From positions 19,674,821-19,738,820 of the forward strand of contig NC_052515.1 in NCBI RefSeq assembly GCF_014356525.2: DNA of 64,000 nucleotides, given 5' to 3'. The position numbers and the translations under genes are program-made. Position 1 is the stretch's first letter; each line of letters begins with the position of its first letter. The stretch is from Nilaparvata lugens. Its lineage: Eukaryota > Arthropoda > Insecta > Hemiptera > Delphacidae. Below the pieces are notes generated by a model. It made no database searches. It was not told the origin of the DNA and saw only the letters and a list, made by a program, of their open reading frames with translations. Of the stretch, positions 45,001-57,954 are shown piece by piece.

Positions 45001-46655
45001 TTGAGATCTTTGAAGCCAGCAACTTTTATTTATCCAGAGTTGGTGAAAATTGTGGAATCAGATGAATATTTCTTCCACAATAATAATATTGACAGTAGGT
45101 TTCATTGAGGTTCCTATTTGAGATGAAAAATTACTGTGTGACTTCAATATATTTGTCACTCATATGAATCCAAAACCATGATACATGATTTCGATACAGA
45201 GCTCCAAGAGGAAATGAATGGCGAAAACCGCACATTGATTTTTCAACCCGTATCAGTTTGTTGATGTAAAAGTTGAAAATTATGTTCTATATTAACCAGC
45301 TAAACTCATGTGTCAGTACATGAAGGTATGTCTGTGTGATAGCTTCCAAATAGCCTCAGCTGATGTTATGAATGAATGAATGAATGGAGAAACTTTTGTA
45401 ATAGCATACAATGAATTCTTCAGCTGACTAAATGATGAATCAAAACTATTTTTCTTCTCATGCACTTTCAATGTTACTTTTATATCCTGATAAAGGACAA
45501 AGGTCAATTCTTTTGTCCAACACACTTTACCTGCAGAAAGGTTCGAAGAATACGTGTTCAAAATTTGAAGCTGATTGATCAATTCTTTCTTAAGTTATTG
45601 TAGAACATACAAAAACGACGGTCAATGTCTTTGGCCTTCAGTAAGTCGAGAGTAAGAACTCGCTAACGCTCGTTCAATTAAGTAATCAGGGGAGACTAAT
45701 GAAAAGAAATAAGTGGAGAAAAATGTACAGTCTGTGGAAATTGCAAATTCAGATTTATTTTACTTTATTGATAAGTAGGCTATATTATTGATTCAAATCC
45801 AAACCCAGATTGAACAAAATGTTTTGGATGTTGCAATCTACAAATTCATGTATTCATACAGCTATAATTATTGGGGAGAAATTATTGAAATATTCATTTC
45901 TTCATTCATTAGGTTAATCATCACAATCTTGGAAGGAAAAACAGGCGCTAGCCCAAATATGACTGTGATCGTCCATCGCATCTCAAATAGAAGTTTGACT
46001 GACATTATTCGACCATTCATTTCGTTTGAAGAATATATATTCTTTCCCTCTATACATGAACTCTTCACTGGTGAAGCTCTTTGGCAACGGAAGAGCACGA
46101 ATTCTGGAGGAATCATTTCGAATTCTATGCTCATAGCATGTGATTCAGCAGTACTTTTTGATAGAATGGAATGCTTGTAACAGACGATCGACAAAGAAGA
46201 ATGAATGACAAAGATAGATGACTGATATGACAGAGAAAAAAAGTAGAACTGGATGTTTTGGAAAGCTTCATGAATAAAAAATGAATAGAGGAGGGGTAAA
46301 GGGGAACAATGAGATGACGGTAAATGGCAGAACTGTAGAATACTATGAACAGAGAGTATAAAAATAGAATGTGATAAATTATATCACAATGTTACAAAAA
46401 TGTATAAATAATTATCAGAAATTGAATGTAAATCAGTGTATCAAAAACTATGAAAAAAGGTAGAAAGAAGTAGTATTGTCAAGTAACGAACTGGTGAGTG
46501 AGGTGCGAATGAAATTGATTCGATCTTGAGAAAAATATTGCTTGTAAATCATAGAACTAGAACAATAATTATGTTAAGGTACAATTTAGGATTCATTAAG
46601 AACACCAACTTTTCTTTGTGAATGATTTCTTCATCGCGATGGAGAAATTTTCATT
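41466..46655. other. 5.2 kb without recognised genes
   Basis: AT-rich. (TA)n at 41971-42019. Purine-rich 42400-42570 and complementary-looking pyrimidine-rich 42690-42800 (GAAGATGAAG versus CTTCTTCATC words). Pyrimidine-rich 43630-43700 and 44050-44140. (GAAT)n at 45369-45386. Open frames at 43398-43727, 45788-46180 and 45868-46194 show no family motif. Confidence 0.5.
41971..42019. repeat. TA microsatellite
   Basis: Uninterrupted (TA)n of about 24 units. Confidence 0.95.
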
Positions 46656-47397
46656 TCAATTTCATTACAGTCAGTAGTATTTATCGAGTGAAACAATATT
46701 CTGGAACCTTGCATTCTCGATGTCAATTGAAAAAACATACTCAGAGGTCCAATAAGAGGATTCGACAGATTAAACTCTATGTTTTATCGTTGAAATTTGA
46801 AGAAAGTCGAATTCTGAAGTGGAAATGCTCTCTCATCAACACAGCCCATAGGGGAGGGAAGGAGGATTTTGACACAAAAAAGGTCAGCAGTGTTGAAATG
46901 ACTAATTACAAAATTCGTTTCTGAAGTGGAGGGGAGCAAGCTGAATTTTTGAATAAAAATGTGAATGTTGATATTGAGGGAATTAGGAATATGTGAAATT
47001 GTAACAGGAAAACAATAAAAGATGAAAGCAACAAGAGAGAATTGAGTAGCATCAACATTGATCGCTTCCTCCAGATAAGAGAATAGAAGAGCTATCAATC
47101 GTTTAAGGATGGATTTGAAAGGAGGAATTCGGCTGTCAATTCGGGAAGCAAGTAAAGGAGAAAAGTCTGTCAGCTTGTCTGTCTTTCCTGCTGTCAGTCT
47201 GTCACTTGATGCCAGTTCGTCGATCCACAGCGAATTGTTTTATCGAGTCAGTTGAGTCATGAGTCTGTTTCTGAATCGAAGGAGAGATGGAGGGCTGTAG
47301 AAATAAAGACGTTCATAGATGAAGAGTGTATTCATTTCGAGAAGGTAAGACAGAAAAAGGAGGGGTAGAGAAGCTTTAGAAGAAACATACGATCATA

Positions 47398-48170
47398 CCT
47401 GGTGATTCAAAAAGGACTTTACAACTTTTTAAATTCATATAAATCTTATTAATCGAGGTACAGAGCTGGTTTTGGTATTGTTTTAAAGGAAAACACTCCA
47501 AGTTTTTACTCGCGTAGTCCGCTAGTGCCTGGTCGCGCCGCACAAGCACTAGCGGCAGTTACGTCAAAGATGGCTGCCTTCACTGGACCCGAGCGTGCTA
47601 GCTGTGTGTTTCGGTTTGAAAAACGGCATAGTGTAGCCTACCTTGATATGTTGCAAAAATTTTGATACCACAGATCGATGAGGATGACCGAGAACGAAAT
47701 GTTTTCTTTTCGCAAGATGGCGTACTACCAACCACTATCTGACCGGCGTCCGGGATTTTCTTAATAACCGCTTTACTAATCAGTGGACTGGCCGTAATGC
47801 GTCAATTGCATGGCCCCCTCGTTCCCCAGACCAAACACCGCTGGATTTTTTCTTGTGGGGTTTCATAAAAGATAATGGTTTACGTACCTCCTTTTCCTTT
47901 GCCAGCCACTCTACCTGAACTTAGAGCAAAGATTTGCGCTGCTGTTGAGTAAGTTATACTTGAAATGCTAGTGCGAGTCTGGGAAGATATCAACTATCGA
48001 TGGGACTTCTGCAGGATAACCAATGGAAGTCACATAGAATATTCTTAGCTGAAAGTAAAAAAAACTTGAAGTTTTTTCGTTTGAAACAACACTAAAACCA
48101 GTTCTGTACCTTGTTTAATAAGATTTATATGAATTTTCAATGTTGTAAAGTCCTTTTTGAATCACAAAGG
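47398..48170 (+). mobile_element. Internally deleted mariner-like element, copy in unit 1
   Basis: TA-flanked, 773 bp. The ~105-bp terminal inverted repeats start CCTGGTGATTCAAAAAGGAC on the left and CCTTTGTGATTCAAAAAGG on the right strand. The interior is a remnant transposase gene. The same element sits at 50432-51206 in unit 2. Confidence 0.86.
47570..48048 (+). pseudogene. Mariner-like transposase remnant (unit 1)
   Basis: The ATG at 47570 begins MAAFTGPERASCVFRFEKRH, similar to N-termini of DUF4817-type mariner transposases. After PQID the frame jumps. NVFFSQDG (second catalytic Asp block), NNRFTNQWTGR, WPPRSPDQTPLDFFLWG (third catalytic Asp) and a C-terminus ending RITNGSHIE can be read only across three frames. 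A run of four T where unit 2 has five breaks the frame in this copy. The helix-turn-helix linker and the first catalytic region are deleted, so N- and C-terminal parts are fused. Not functional. Confidence 0.8.
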
Positions 48171-50431
48171 TATAACCGTTGAAGGAGGAGAGGAGTGTGA
48201 AAGTTTTCTAATCATAGAGAGCCAACATACAACCTTAAGGTTAGGTACATACACATGTACCTTAATATTAGGTATTACCACCTAAGTATAGGTATTACTT
48301 ATTTTGTCTGTGGTATTACATACCTAATTATAAACGTTTATGTCAGAGTGTTGTAGAATTTTTAAACAATTCACTAGTCAAAAGAAAAAGGAATATTGAA
48401 AATGGTAAACAGGATAATGGTAAGAAACACTTCATCTTCTGGTATTATTTGGAATAAAGAATTCACACTGTGGGATAAAATTGTAATCTGAAGCACTCTC
48501 ATCTACAAGCTTTAAAGAAGAAAACCAATATAGTATCTAATATAAAATAAAGACTTTAAATATTGGCATGATCACTACTTATACATCGATTTAAATTCTC
48601 ATCTCTCAAATAAAAGATATGTAGTTTCACTATTTATTTATATTTATTGTATTGAGAAATTTGCATTTTATTCAATAAAAAAGTGATGCATTCCTATGAT
48701 TCATCTCAGTGATATTCGGTTCTATTCTGTCATAAAAAGATCCAATTGAAAAACAAATTCCAAGCATTGTGAATTATCATAGCCATAGGTGGCTATGAAA
48801 TTATATAAGTATTGAATTTTCCAGAAAGTACATGAATTATATGAATGAAAAGGGTGATATTATTTTGTCTTTTTAGTAACTGATGATGTAAGAAAAAAGT
48901 AATTTTTTAGAGAGACAAAAGAGATCAAAATGAACCAAATTTTACAGATTCTCAGAATCGACAAACTTGAGGTCATGTGAATAGATTTGGCAAAGTACAG
49001 TTTTGAACAGAAGTTTTGGAGTACTTGACAGGATTTAGAGCGAACATGTTCCAACTAACACCAGTCGTACCAACACTCTTGTCACCGCTGGCGCAATTTA
49101 CTTGTGACGTCACCTCCTCTTACTGCTCCTTTCATCCTGTTTTCCTCTTCTTTTTTGTCATCTCCTCTCTGTCTAATAAGGAAGATCTTCTCCTCCTTGT
49201 CTTTGATATATCTCTTTGATTTCTCTAGATAGAATCACAAAAATATAGATCATGTCTATTACTTTCATTCTATTATTCTCTTATTACTGAGAGATTCTAC
49301 TATTTATTATATTAATAGTATTTATTGTTCTACTCAGTAACTTATCATAATTATTGCTATGCTTCTGCTATGATGTACATCCTCCATGTTTTCAGCATTC
49401 CTTCTCACATAGTCTTAATTTCTCTTTCTAATGACATATTATTAGTTCCTTTCTTTGAGATAACTTAGTTGGATTTATAAAAAGTCGTAGTCATTCAAGT
49501 GTACACTGATATTCATCTATTCTCATCAATCTTATTCTTTGCTCAAATCTCGCTTGTGATACTCGTACATTTTTCCATCATACTTCAGGGTGATACAATG
49601 AATGAAAGTTGATATTACAAAACAGATTTCTAAAAAGATTGTGCAAGTAGGTTTCCTCATAATCTTCACTTCAATTTCATTACAGTCAGTAGTATTTATC
49701 GAGTGAAACAATATTCTGGAACCTTGCATTCTCGATGTCAATTGAAAAAACATACTCAGAGGTCCAATAAGAGGATTCGACAGATTAAACTCTATGTTTT
49801 ATCGTTGAAATTTGAAGAAAGTCGAATTCTGAAGTGGAAATGCTCTCTCATCAACACAGCCCATAGGGGAGGGAAGGAGGATTTTGACACAAAAAAGGTC
49901 AGCAGTGTTGAAATGACTAATTACAAAATTCGTTTCTGAAGTGGAGGGGAGCAAGCTGAATTTTTGAATAAAAATGTGAATGTTGATATTGAGGGAATTA
50001 GGAATATGTGAAATTGTAACAGGAAAACAGTAAAAGATGAAAGCAACAAGAGAGAATTGAGTAGTCAGCTTATTGTGAGGATGCATCAACATTGATCGCT
50101 TCCTCCAGATAAGAGAATAGAAGAGCTATCAATCGTTTAAGGATGGATTTGAAAGGAGGAATTCGGCTGTCAATTCGGGAAGCAAGTAAAGGAGAAAAGT
50201 CTGTCAGCTTGTCTGTCTTTCCTGCTGTCAGTCTGTCACTTGATGCCAGTTCGTCGATCCACAGCGAATTGTTTTATCGAGTCAGTTGAGTCATGAGTCT
50301 GTTTCTGAATCGAAGGAGAGATGGAGGGCTGTAGAAATAAAGACGTTCATAGATGAAGAGTGTATTCATTTCGAGAAGGTAAGACAGAAAAAGGAGGGGT
50401 AGAGAAGCTTTAGAAGAAACATACGATCATA

Positions 50432-51206
50432 CCTGGTGATTCAAAAAGGACTTTACAACTTTTTAAATTCATATAAATCTTATTAATCGAGGTACAGAGC
50501 TGGTTTTGGTATTGTTTTAAAGGAAAACACTCCAAGTTTTTACTCGCGTAGTCCGCTAGTGCCTGGTCGCGCCGCACAAGCACTAGCGGCAGTTACGTCA
50601 AAGATGGCTGCCTTCACTGGACCCGAGCATGCTAGCTGTGTGTTTTGGTTTGAAAAACGGCATAGTGTAGCCTACCTTGATATGTTGCAAAAATTTTTGA
50701 TACCACAGATCGATGACGATGACCAAGAATCGAAATGTTTTCTTTTCGCAAGATGGCGTACTACCAACCACTATCTGACCGGCGTCCGGGATTTTCTTAA
50801 TAACCGCTTTACTAATCAGTGGACTGGCCGTAATGCGTCAATTGCATGGCCCCCTCGTTCCCCAGACCAAACACCGCTGGATTTTTTCTTGTGGGGTTTC
50901 ATAAAAGATAATGGTTTACGTACCTCCTTTTCCTTTGCCAGCCACTCTACCTGAACTTAGAGCAAAGATTTGCGCTGCTGTTGAGTAAGTTATACTTGAA
51001 ATGCTAGTGCGAGTCTGGGAAGATATCAACTATCGATGGGACTTCTGCAGGATAACCAATGGAAGTCACATAGAATATTCTTAGCTGAAAGTAAAAAAAA
51101 CTTGAAGTTTTTTCGTTTGAAACAACACTAAAACCAGTTCTGTACCTTGTTTAATAAGATTTATATGAATTTTCAATGTTGTAAAGTCCTTTTTGAATCA
51201 CAAAGG
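50432..51206 (+). mobile_element. Internally deleted mariner-like element, copy in unit 2
   Basis: TA-flanked, 775 bp, with the same terminal inverted repeats and interior as 47398-48170. Position relative to the duplication unit is identical, showing that it was copied with the unit and was not an independent insertion. Confidence 0.86.
50604..51084 (+). pseudogene. Mariner-like transposase remnant (unit 2)
   Basis: Open from the ATG at 50604 to 50954: MAAFTGPEHASCVFWFEKRH, then LIPQIDDDDQE, a short out-of-frame stretch, then YLTGVRDFLNNRF and WPPRSPDQTPLDFFLWGF with the third catalytic Asp. The family C-terminus (VPPFPLPATLPELRA to NGSHIEYS) continues in another frame to 51084. Compared with a usual ~350-residue transposase, about half is missing, including the first catalytic Asp. 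It is better preserved than the unit 1 copy. Confidence 0.82.
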
Positions 51207-52707
51207 TATAACCGTTGAAGGAGGAGAGGAGTGTGAAAGTTTTCTAATCATAGAGAGCCAACATACAACCTTAAGGTTAGGTACATACACATGTACCTTA
51301 ATATTAGGTATTACCACCTAAGTATAGGTATTACTTATTTTGTCTGTGGTATTACATACCTAATTATAAACGTTTATGTCAGAGTGTTGTAGAATTTTTA
51401 AACAATTCACTAGTCAAAAGAAAAAGGAATATTGAAAATGGTAAACAGGATAATGGTAAGAATCACTTCATCTTCTGGTATTATTTGGAATAAAGAATTC
51501 ACACTGTGGGATAAAATTGTAATCTGAAGCACTCTCATCTACAAGCTTTAAAGAAGAAAACCAAATATAGTATCTAATATAAAATAAAGACTTTAAATAT
51601 TGGCATGATCACTACTTATACATCGATTTAAATTCTCATCTCTCAAATAAAAGATATGTAGTTTCACTATTTATTTATATTTATTGTATTGAGAAATTTG
51701 CATTTTATTCAATAAAAAAGTGATGCATTCCTATGATTCATCTCAGTGATATTCGGTTCTATTCTGTCATAAAAAGATCCAATTGAAAAACAAATTCCAA
51801 GCATTGTGAATTATCATAGCCATAGGTGGCTATGAAATTATATAAGTATTGAATTTTCCAGAAAGTACATGAATTATATGAATGAAAAGGGTGATATTAT
51901 TTTGTCTTTTTAGTAACTGATGATGTAAGAAAAAAGTAATTTTTTAGAGAGACAAAAGAGATCAAAATGAACCAAATTTTACAGATTCTCAGAATCGACA
52001 AACTTGAGGTCATGTGAATAGATTTGGCAAAGTACAGTTTTGAACAGAAGTTTTGGAGTACTTGACAGGATTTAGAGCGAACATGTTCCAACTAACACCA
52101 GTCGTACCAACACTCTTGTCACCGCTGGCGCAATTTACTTGTGACGTCACCTCTTCTTACTGCTCCTTTCATCCTGTTTTCCTCTTCTTTTTTGTCATCT
52201 CCTCTCTGTCTAATAAGGAAGATCTTCTCCTCCTTGTCTTTGATATATCTCTTTGATTTCTCTAGATAGAATCACAAAAATATAGATCATGTCTATTACT
52301 TTCATTCTATTATTCTCTTATTACTGAGAGATTCTACTATTTATTATATTAATAGTATTATTGTTCTACTCAGTAACTTATCATAATTATTGCTATGCTT
52401 CTGCTATGATGTACATCCTCCATGTTTTCAGCATTCCTTCTCACATAGTCTTAATTTCTCTTTCTAATGACATATTATTAGTTCCTTTCTTTGAGATAAC
52501 TTAGTTGGATTTATAAAAAGTCGTAGTCATTCAAGTGTACACTGATATTCATCTATTCTCATCAATCTTATTCTTTGCTCAAATCTCGCTTGTGATACTC
52601 GTACATTTTTCCATCATACTTCAGGGTGATACAATGAATGAAAGTTGATATTACAAAAACAGATTTCTAAAAAGATTGTGCAAGTAGGTTTCCTCATAAT
52701 CTTCACT

Positions 52708-55700
52708 CACTCACTTCCTCATTATCCTAAATATTTTTTTTTCTTCTTCATCGTTTACTCTCTCCTACTCTAATACTCGGCTACTCGTTGATTTTCCTCT
52801 CCAACATATCCTCTTCTTTCTACTTTGTTTTTTTCTATCTCGTCCACAGTTCCTCAAAACATCTCCATCTTCCATTCTCCCCACACTCACTGACTAAAAA
52901 CAGTGACAACTTTATGTAGTAGCAGTGTTTTCGTGGGTTTCTTGTGGCTGTTTCTTACGTAGGTGATTGCTTGGCAACTTGTTGCTGCTCTTGAAAGTGA
53001 TGTTTAAGTTACTTTCTCCTACGCCTACCGAAGTATTCAAGTTTCTCTCCTCTGCATGACATACTATAAATGCATGTCAAAAGTGTTTGAAATGAGGGGA
53101 TAGGCGAAACATAACAAACTCAATCATAAAAATAAAATTAATCACAAAACCGTATAGAATATAATGTCTTCCAAATATTCAACAAGAAAAGAGTGCATAA
53201 TATTCACAATTGAATTGAGTTCCATTAGTTTGAATCTAGTTGGATGAAATTGAATGCCATTCATCCTGTGAATGAGAAAACTTTGAAGCCTCTAAGAAAT
53301 AGAAAAGAGTGGAGATAGAGCATAGTGAAGAAAGAGAAGAAATTGAATTGGTGATAAGGCGATTGTACGAATGAATAAAATAGACGTGATAGGATGGAAT
53401 AAGATTAGATTAGAGTCCCTTATCAATTAATCTTACAATATAAATACAGATGTTTACACTTATTTACATTTAATGATAGTATTGCAAATATTCAACAAAT
53501 TTTACAAAGTATGAACAGAATCAATCAGAATGAAAATTGAATGCAATTAATGTTAGCCTACATAAATTTGGGAGAGAAATAGTACAAGGTATTCTTGGTT
53601 TTTCTCTCCTGATCTGTGCTTCGTTGTGAAAAAGAATAAATAAGTAGATAAATTTGTGAGGGTGATGTAACTACATAAGTAGGCGAAGTTTCTGGACAGA
53701 TAATGGTCGAAAGGATATAAAATAATATTCTTCCCTTCAACACAGGAACGGGTAGAAGTGGAGAATAGACAATGGAAATTGAGAGAGAGAGAGTGAATAT
53801 CCATGAATTTCATGCCATAGAGTATTTGCAGATCATAGATTGCCGTATTCTAATATAGATTGGTTTATTAGAGAATTATTGTATCCATCAATAACGCTGT
53901 AATGCCCACAAATAATGTGTAATTTCAGCTCTATCATTTGAAAATTCTGTTTTAGCTTACTCATGTGTTCAGTATTGTCATTTGCATTTGACAGAACATG
54001 CAGCAGTCATGCTATTCATGTTATAGTGAAATGTACGTAATTGTCAGAAACATGTAACAAAACACTTTTGGCTCGGATTTGAAATGTAAAATTGGTGGAG
54101 CATTATCAATGGAGGTGTATAATGCTTGTAATTTCGATGTGTTGCTGTCCTCCAATTGAAAAGCTCTACATGATAAACTCATCAGGTCTTCCGAGAAGTG
54201 GTTACGATGGTAAATCATCAACGAACGCCAAATCAATTAACAACTTTTCCGAGAAGACGACGGGAATAATTGAGGAAGAGTCAGGTGGAAAACCATTTGC
54301 ATTATTGACGATATCATATTTTCACGCCCCAATTGATCTGATTGGACGGTTCGTGTTAGTCTGCTCATCAGTGTGAAAAAATTGAGTATAAGGGTTGTAT
54401 ATGGAGTTATCAATTTGCACGAGAAAAAAAAGCAATCTGCTTGGAATGAGCTTAAAATGGATCATATTCGATGCACAAGCCCATATAATTTGTCGACTAA
54501 AGCATTTATCGAGAATCTAGCATTGCATTGACGGGCTATCGTATCTGTTTTTTCATCGACTATCATAATTCAACGACTATCGAGTTTTTCGAAACTATTA
54601 AATGTTGACTATAATATTAGAGGGTAGTGGATTTATTAGAATCAAATTACTGACTCAAGTTCAGTCCCATGAGGTGTCAATTTTCATTCAAACCAGCTAG
54701 AAAACTTATCTCAAATTATTAGTCCCAGATAAAAATTATTGGATTTCTGGGAAGTTTTCCATCTATAATCTCCACATCCACTAAAAGATTGGAGAGTGTC
54801 ATGTTCTCAATTCCACTTAACATTATCTTAGCTTAGACTTTGGTATGCATCTAATATCTTCTTTTCTGAGACTAACCTTCTTTAAAACACAGTTGAAACT
54901 GCTGTATCACCACAGCACATCAGAGCTCTTCTCTCCATACTCTATACTGGCACATAGTGCTACTGTTGTAACACATTTGAAATATTGGTTTGTTCAAATT
55001 GAGTATTTTAGTATACAAAATGGCATAAATGGTATAAATTATCACTCCAAAATATTTCATAAATACGAACCTACAAAACTGATGTCAGATATATGATATT
55101 CAAATAAATTACAAAAATCTGTAGAGATTTGTAGAGATCTGAGATCTTTAGAGATCTGCAAAGATCTGAAAAATTTGTAGAGATAGAATGTACAGATTTT
55201 CCCATGTCCCAATTTTCAAAATTGACATTTGAAAAATATCAGTTTGAAGACCTTGCTGGATTGACTGACGAATTGATAGAAAAATACATTTTTGTAGAAA
55301 GAGGTGTTGTAAACAATAAAGTATATTGAAAAAAGCAAGGAGTTGGAACAATACAGAATCCTGTTCCAAGAGCCGACTCTGATACTCAATATCGTTAATG
55401 GTGTGCTCTTTGACATTTTCTCCTCAGGATGTTCGTCATGAGAGTTGGTTCCCGAATTCGGAAAAGTGAAGTGAATATCAGGCAACATGCTTTTTGACAA
55501 TGCTATCTGCAAGTAAATTATTGGAACGATACTTATTTCAGGTTTCATCATCATCTCCATTGAGATTAATGATTATTTATTTCATTATCATTATGTAGGA
55601 ATTGATATCTTGGAATGAAAATATATTAATAATCGAATATTTTCATTCAATATCGAAGATATTGTTACATGGATTTATATGGGTTGGATTGTGGTTGAAA

Positions 55701-56063
55701 ATCTTATTGGAAAAACAAGTCTCATTTCGTTCTAAGACTGATTCATTCTAGTGATTACAGTGAATATTGAAAATTATATTTTCAAATTTTCAAGAGTTGC
55801 TCCCAATTTTCTGTGGAACAATTCATCACAATCCTTGATGAGGAAACTCAGACTCAAACCGAATTCAATTATTGAGTTGCAATGATAAATAGTATTAAAC
55901 ATTTATTGAAAGGAGACCAATATCCCAATTTAATGCAGTTAAAAAATATCCAAGGAGTATAAAGGTCGTCTTCACATTCCGTTGACAAATTCTCTAATAG
56001 ACTTGTAATAAAATTCATCCTAACAGATTTTCACTCTCCTTGCCCTATCACCACAGGTAAGGA
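52708..56063. other. 3.4 kb without recognised genes
   Basis: Pyrimidine-rich at 52710-52880, then AT-rich. A small degenerate minisatellite lies at 55109-55188. The last ~40 bases (CCTTGCCCTATCACCACAGG) match, reverse-complemented, the dispersed repeat at 26900-26940. Open frames at 53553-53813, 54092-54376, 54845-55096 and 55148-55560 carry no motif I recognise. Confidence 0.5.
55109..55188. repeat. Degenerate minisatellite of GTAGAGATCTG-like words
   Basis: Six or so irregular repeats of TGTAGAGAT(C/T)TG and AGAGATCTG spaced 10-20 bases apart. Confidence 0.6.
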
Positions 56064-56254
56064 AGGTATTACTTCTTCTTCTTCCAATCAGGGATTAGGC
56101 TATTGCCTGTTCCGACTCACATTCAGCTTGTAATTAGAATAAAAAAAAAATAATAAATAAAATCTATAAATTAATAACACCAATATAATCTAATGTAATA
56201 TCATCATGAGCATCACTACAATCTACTGTTTTCATTTTATAATAAATATAATGA

Positions 56255-56500
56255 TCATTGCCATCTTTTTTGTGGCCTGCCTATGTCTCTTTTGCCTACC
56301 GGTTTATACTTGGAAATTCTTTGAGGAAGCCTATCAGCTGACATTCGTTCCACATGCTCTTTCCATTGCTGACGATAAGATGCAACTCTCTCATTCAGGC
56401 AGAAGATATTCAGCTCTTTCCATATATCCTCATTCCTGATGTGATCTCTTCTGTCACAGCCCTTAGTTCTGCGAAGAAATCTCATCTCAGCTGCCTGCAC
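56255..56500 (-). pseudogene. RTE ORF2 C-terminal domain (frameshifted)
   Basis: Encodes QAAEMRFLRRTKGCDRRDHI, RNEDIWKELNIF, a W..H..RM pattern and the GRPQKRW ending typical of RTE ORF2 C-termini (IRNE.I and GRP..RW blocks). It continues the reverse transcriptase protein but lies in another frame. The shift falls between about 56505 and 56545, where the in-frame reading SKVQAAEMR can be traced upstream. A stop follows shortly after. As an isolated fragment it has no function. Confidence 0.85.
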
Positions 56501-56507
56501 TTTACTC

Positions 56508-57445
56508 TCAAGTGGCTTTGATGTTACCCACGATTACCATAGAGTAGTAGGCTAGTGGAGCTGCCATTGTCTTATAACATTTCATTATCGTGCTTGTGGT
56601 AGCTTTCTTTCCCAATGTCCTACTGATACTTCCACAAATCATTTGGAATCTTCCTACCTTCTTCTCTACATCCAATTCATCTTTATAACTAATTTCACAA
56701 CCCAGATATGTGAACCGAGACACCTGCTCCAATACCTTGTTGTCTATCACAATCTTTGATCTTATTGGGTACTTTCCTTTATAAGCCATGATTCTGGTTT
56801 TCTCCTTTGATATCTTGAAATTATATTCTTTACAAATTTCATGCAGGATATGAACTGATTTTTGGAGGTCATTTTCGTTCTCCTGTACTACACACAAATC
56901 GTCTGCAAACAACAGAGCATTCAGGTACACACCTTCACCAATATCAATTCCTAAATCTACTTTACATTTCCATTTTCGGAAAATGTGGTCCACATATATA
57001 TTAAATAAAGTGGGTGATAGACTACACCCTTGTCTAACACCTTGGTTGATAGTGATTTCATCTAACCGATGATCACCTGTATTTACTATTATTTGAGTAT
57101 TGTGGTAGAGAGATCTTATTGCGTTTACAAGATGTAAAGGATATCCTCTTTCAATCAGAATTCTCCACATAAGACTTCTATTCACTCTATCGAATGCTTT
57201 TTCAAAATCAATAAAAGCTATATGTGTTTCAAGGTTGAACTCTCTTCTTATCTCTATCAGTCTTTTAACTGAGAAAATGTTGTCTGAGCATGAACGACCT
57301 TTTCTGAACCCACACTGCTCTTCATTTAAAACTGCTTCAGCGATACTCTTCACTCTTGAATTGATTATTTTCGAGTATATTTTATATCCTGCATTCAAGA
57401 GACTAATACCTCTATAATTTTTGCAGTTATTGCGTTTGCCGTTTG
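56508..57445 (-). pseudogene. RTE ORF2 reverse transcriptase domain
   Basis: The 296-residue frame from 57398 is the core of an RTE-type reverse transcriptase, and the frame is open upstream to about 57445 with NNCKNYRGISLLNAG. Key motifs numbered from 57398: NEEQCGFRKGRSC (25-37), FIDFEKAFDRV (62-72, first catalytic Asp), GVRQGCSLSP (120-129), LLFADDLCV (162-170, catalytic FADD) and the late FTYLGCEI block. It would prime reverse transcription on nicked target DNA. The frame is lost near the C-terminus (TMAAPLAYYSMVIVGN, where the family has a W-containing block). Upstream it is separated from the rest of ORF2 by an insertion. Confidence 0.9.
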
Positions 57446-57864
57446 CCTGATTTGTCGAAATAGCCTAAAAGTGTTCAATTATGTGGGAGGTTGAGTTTAT
57501 ACTTTTTTATTCTTTCGAATGACAATAGAATGATATTATTATGAATGTTTTAATTATTGAATAATAAACTCAAATAATGAAAGGTTTTTTGATCAGCTGT
57601 CTTAGAACACTTGAAATTTAGCGGCCGGAAAGGGTACTCTTTACGGCCTTAGCCGGGAAAGAAACCTGTTCTGACGTCAGACGAGAGTCGTCTGCAAACA
57701 ATGTCTTTCAGATCTACGTAGGGACTGGAAAAGTCTTCTTTCTGTACAGTGTGGCGAAAATATACTTCTTTTCTCTCATTCTTCTATCACATTCTTATTC
57801 TTCTTTTCATTCTTCGTTTCTACTCTCACCACATGGTGCATTTTTGTACAAGTAAGCCATGTGC

Positions 57865-57954
<90 letters not shown>

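Larger units (their letters stand above)
46656..49670. repeat. Tandem segmental duplication, unit 1 (~3.0 kb)
   Basis: Aligns throughout with 49671-52707 in direct orientation. Differences are few: scattered substitutions, 1-bp indels and a 19-bp block absent here (present at about 50065-50084 in unit 2). It contains a deleted mariner (47398-48170), so the duplication post-dates that insertion. The remaining sequence is AT-rich with no recognised gene. The junction falls at a TTCACTTCAAT-like word also present at the left border, suggesting microhomology. Confidence 0.93.
49671..52707. repeat. Tandem segmental duplication, unit 2 (~3.04 kb)
   Basis: Direct repeat of 46656-49670, about 22 bp longer, chiefly through the 19-bp block near 50065. 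Small differences include CTCCTCTT versus CTCTTCTT in the pyrimidine stretch and indels in the mariner. Unit 2 ends at CTTCACT and runs into CACTCACTTCC, which is single-copy. Mirrored short open frames in both units (e.g. 48860-49054 and 51897-52091) have no recognisable motif. Confidence 0.93.

Noticed and set aside
45410..45440. TCTTCAGCTGAC near 45418 as another hammerhead core on the minus strand
   Set aside because: CUGAAGA is present but no GAAA-closed stem II or matching stem I follows.
46622..50092. Duplicated ~100-residue frames (e.g. 46622-46924 and 49703-49939; 46784-47098 and 49799-50092) as possible conserved host genes
   Set aside because: Conservation is explained by the recent tandem duplication of all DNA in the unit; no motif, and frames overlap on both strands.
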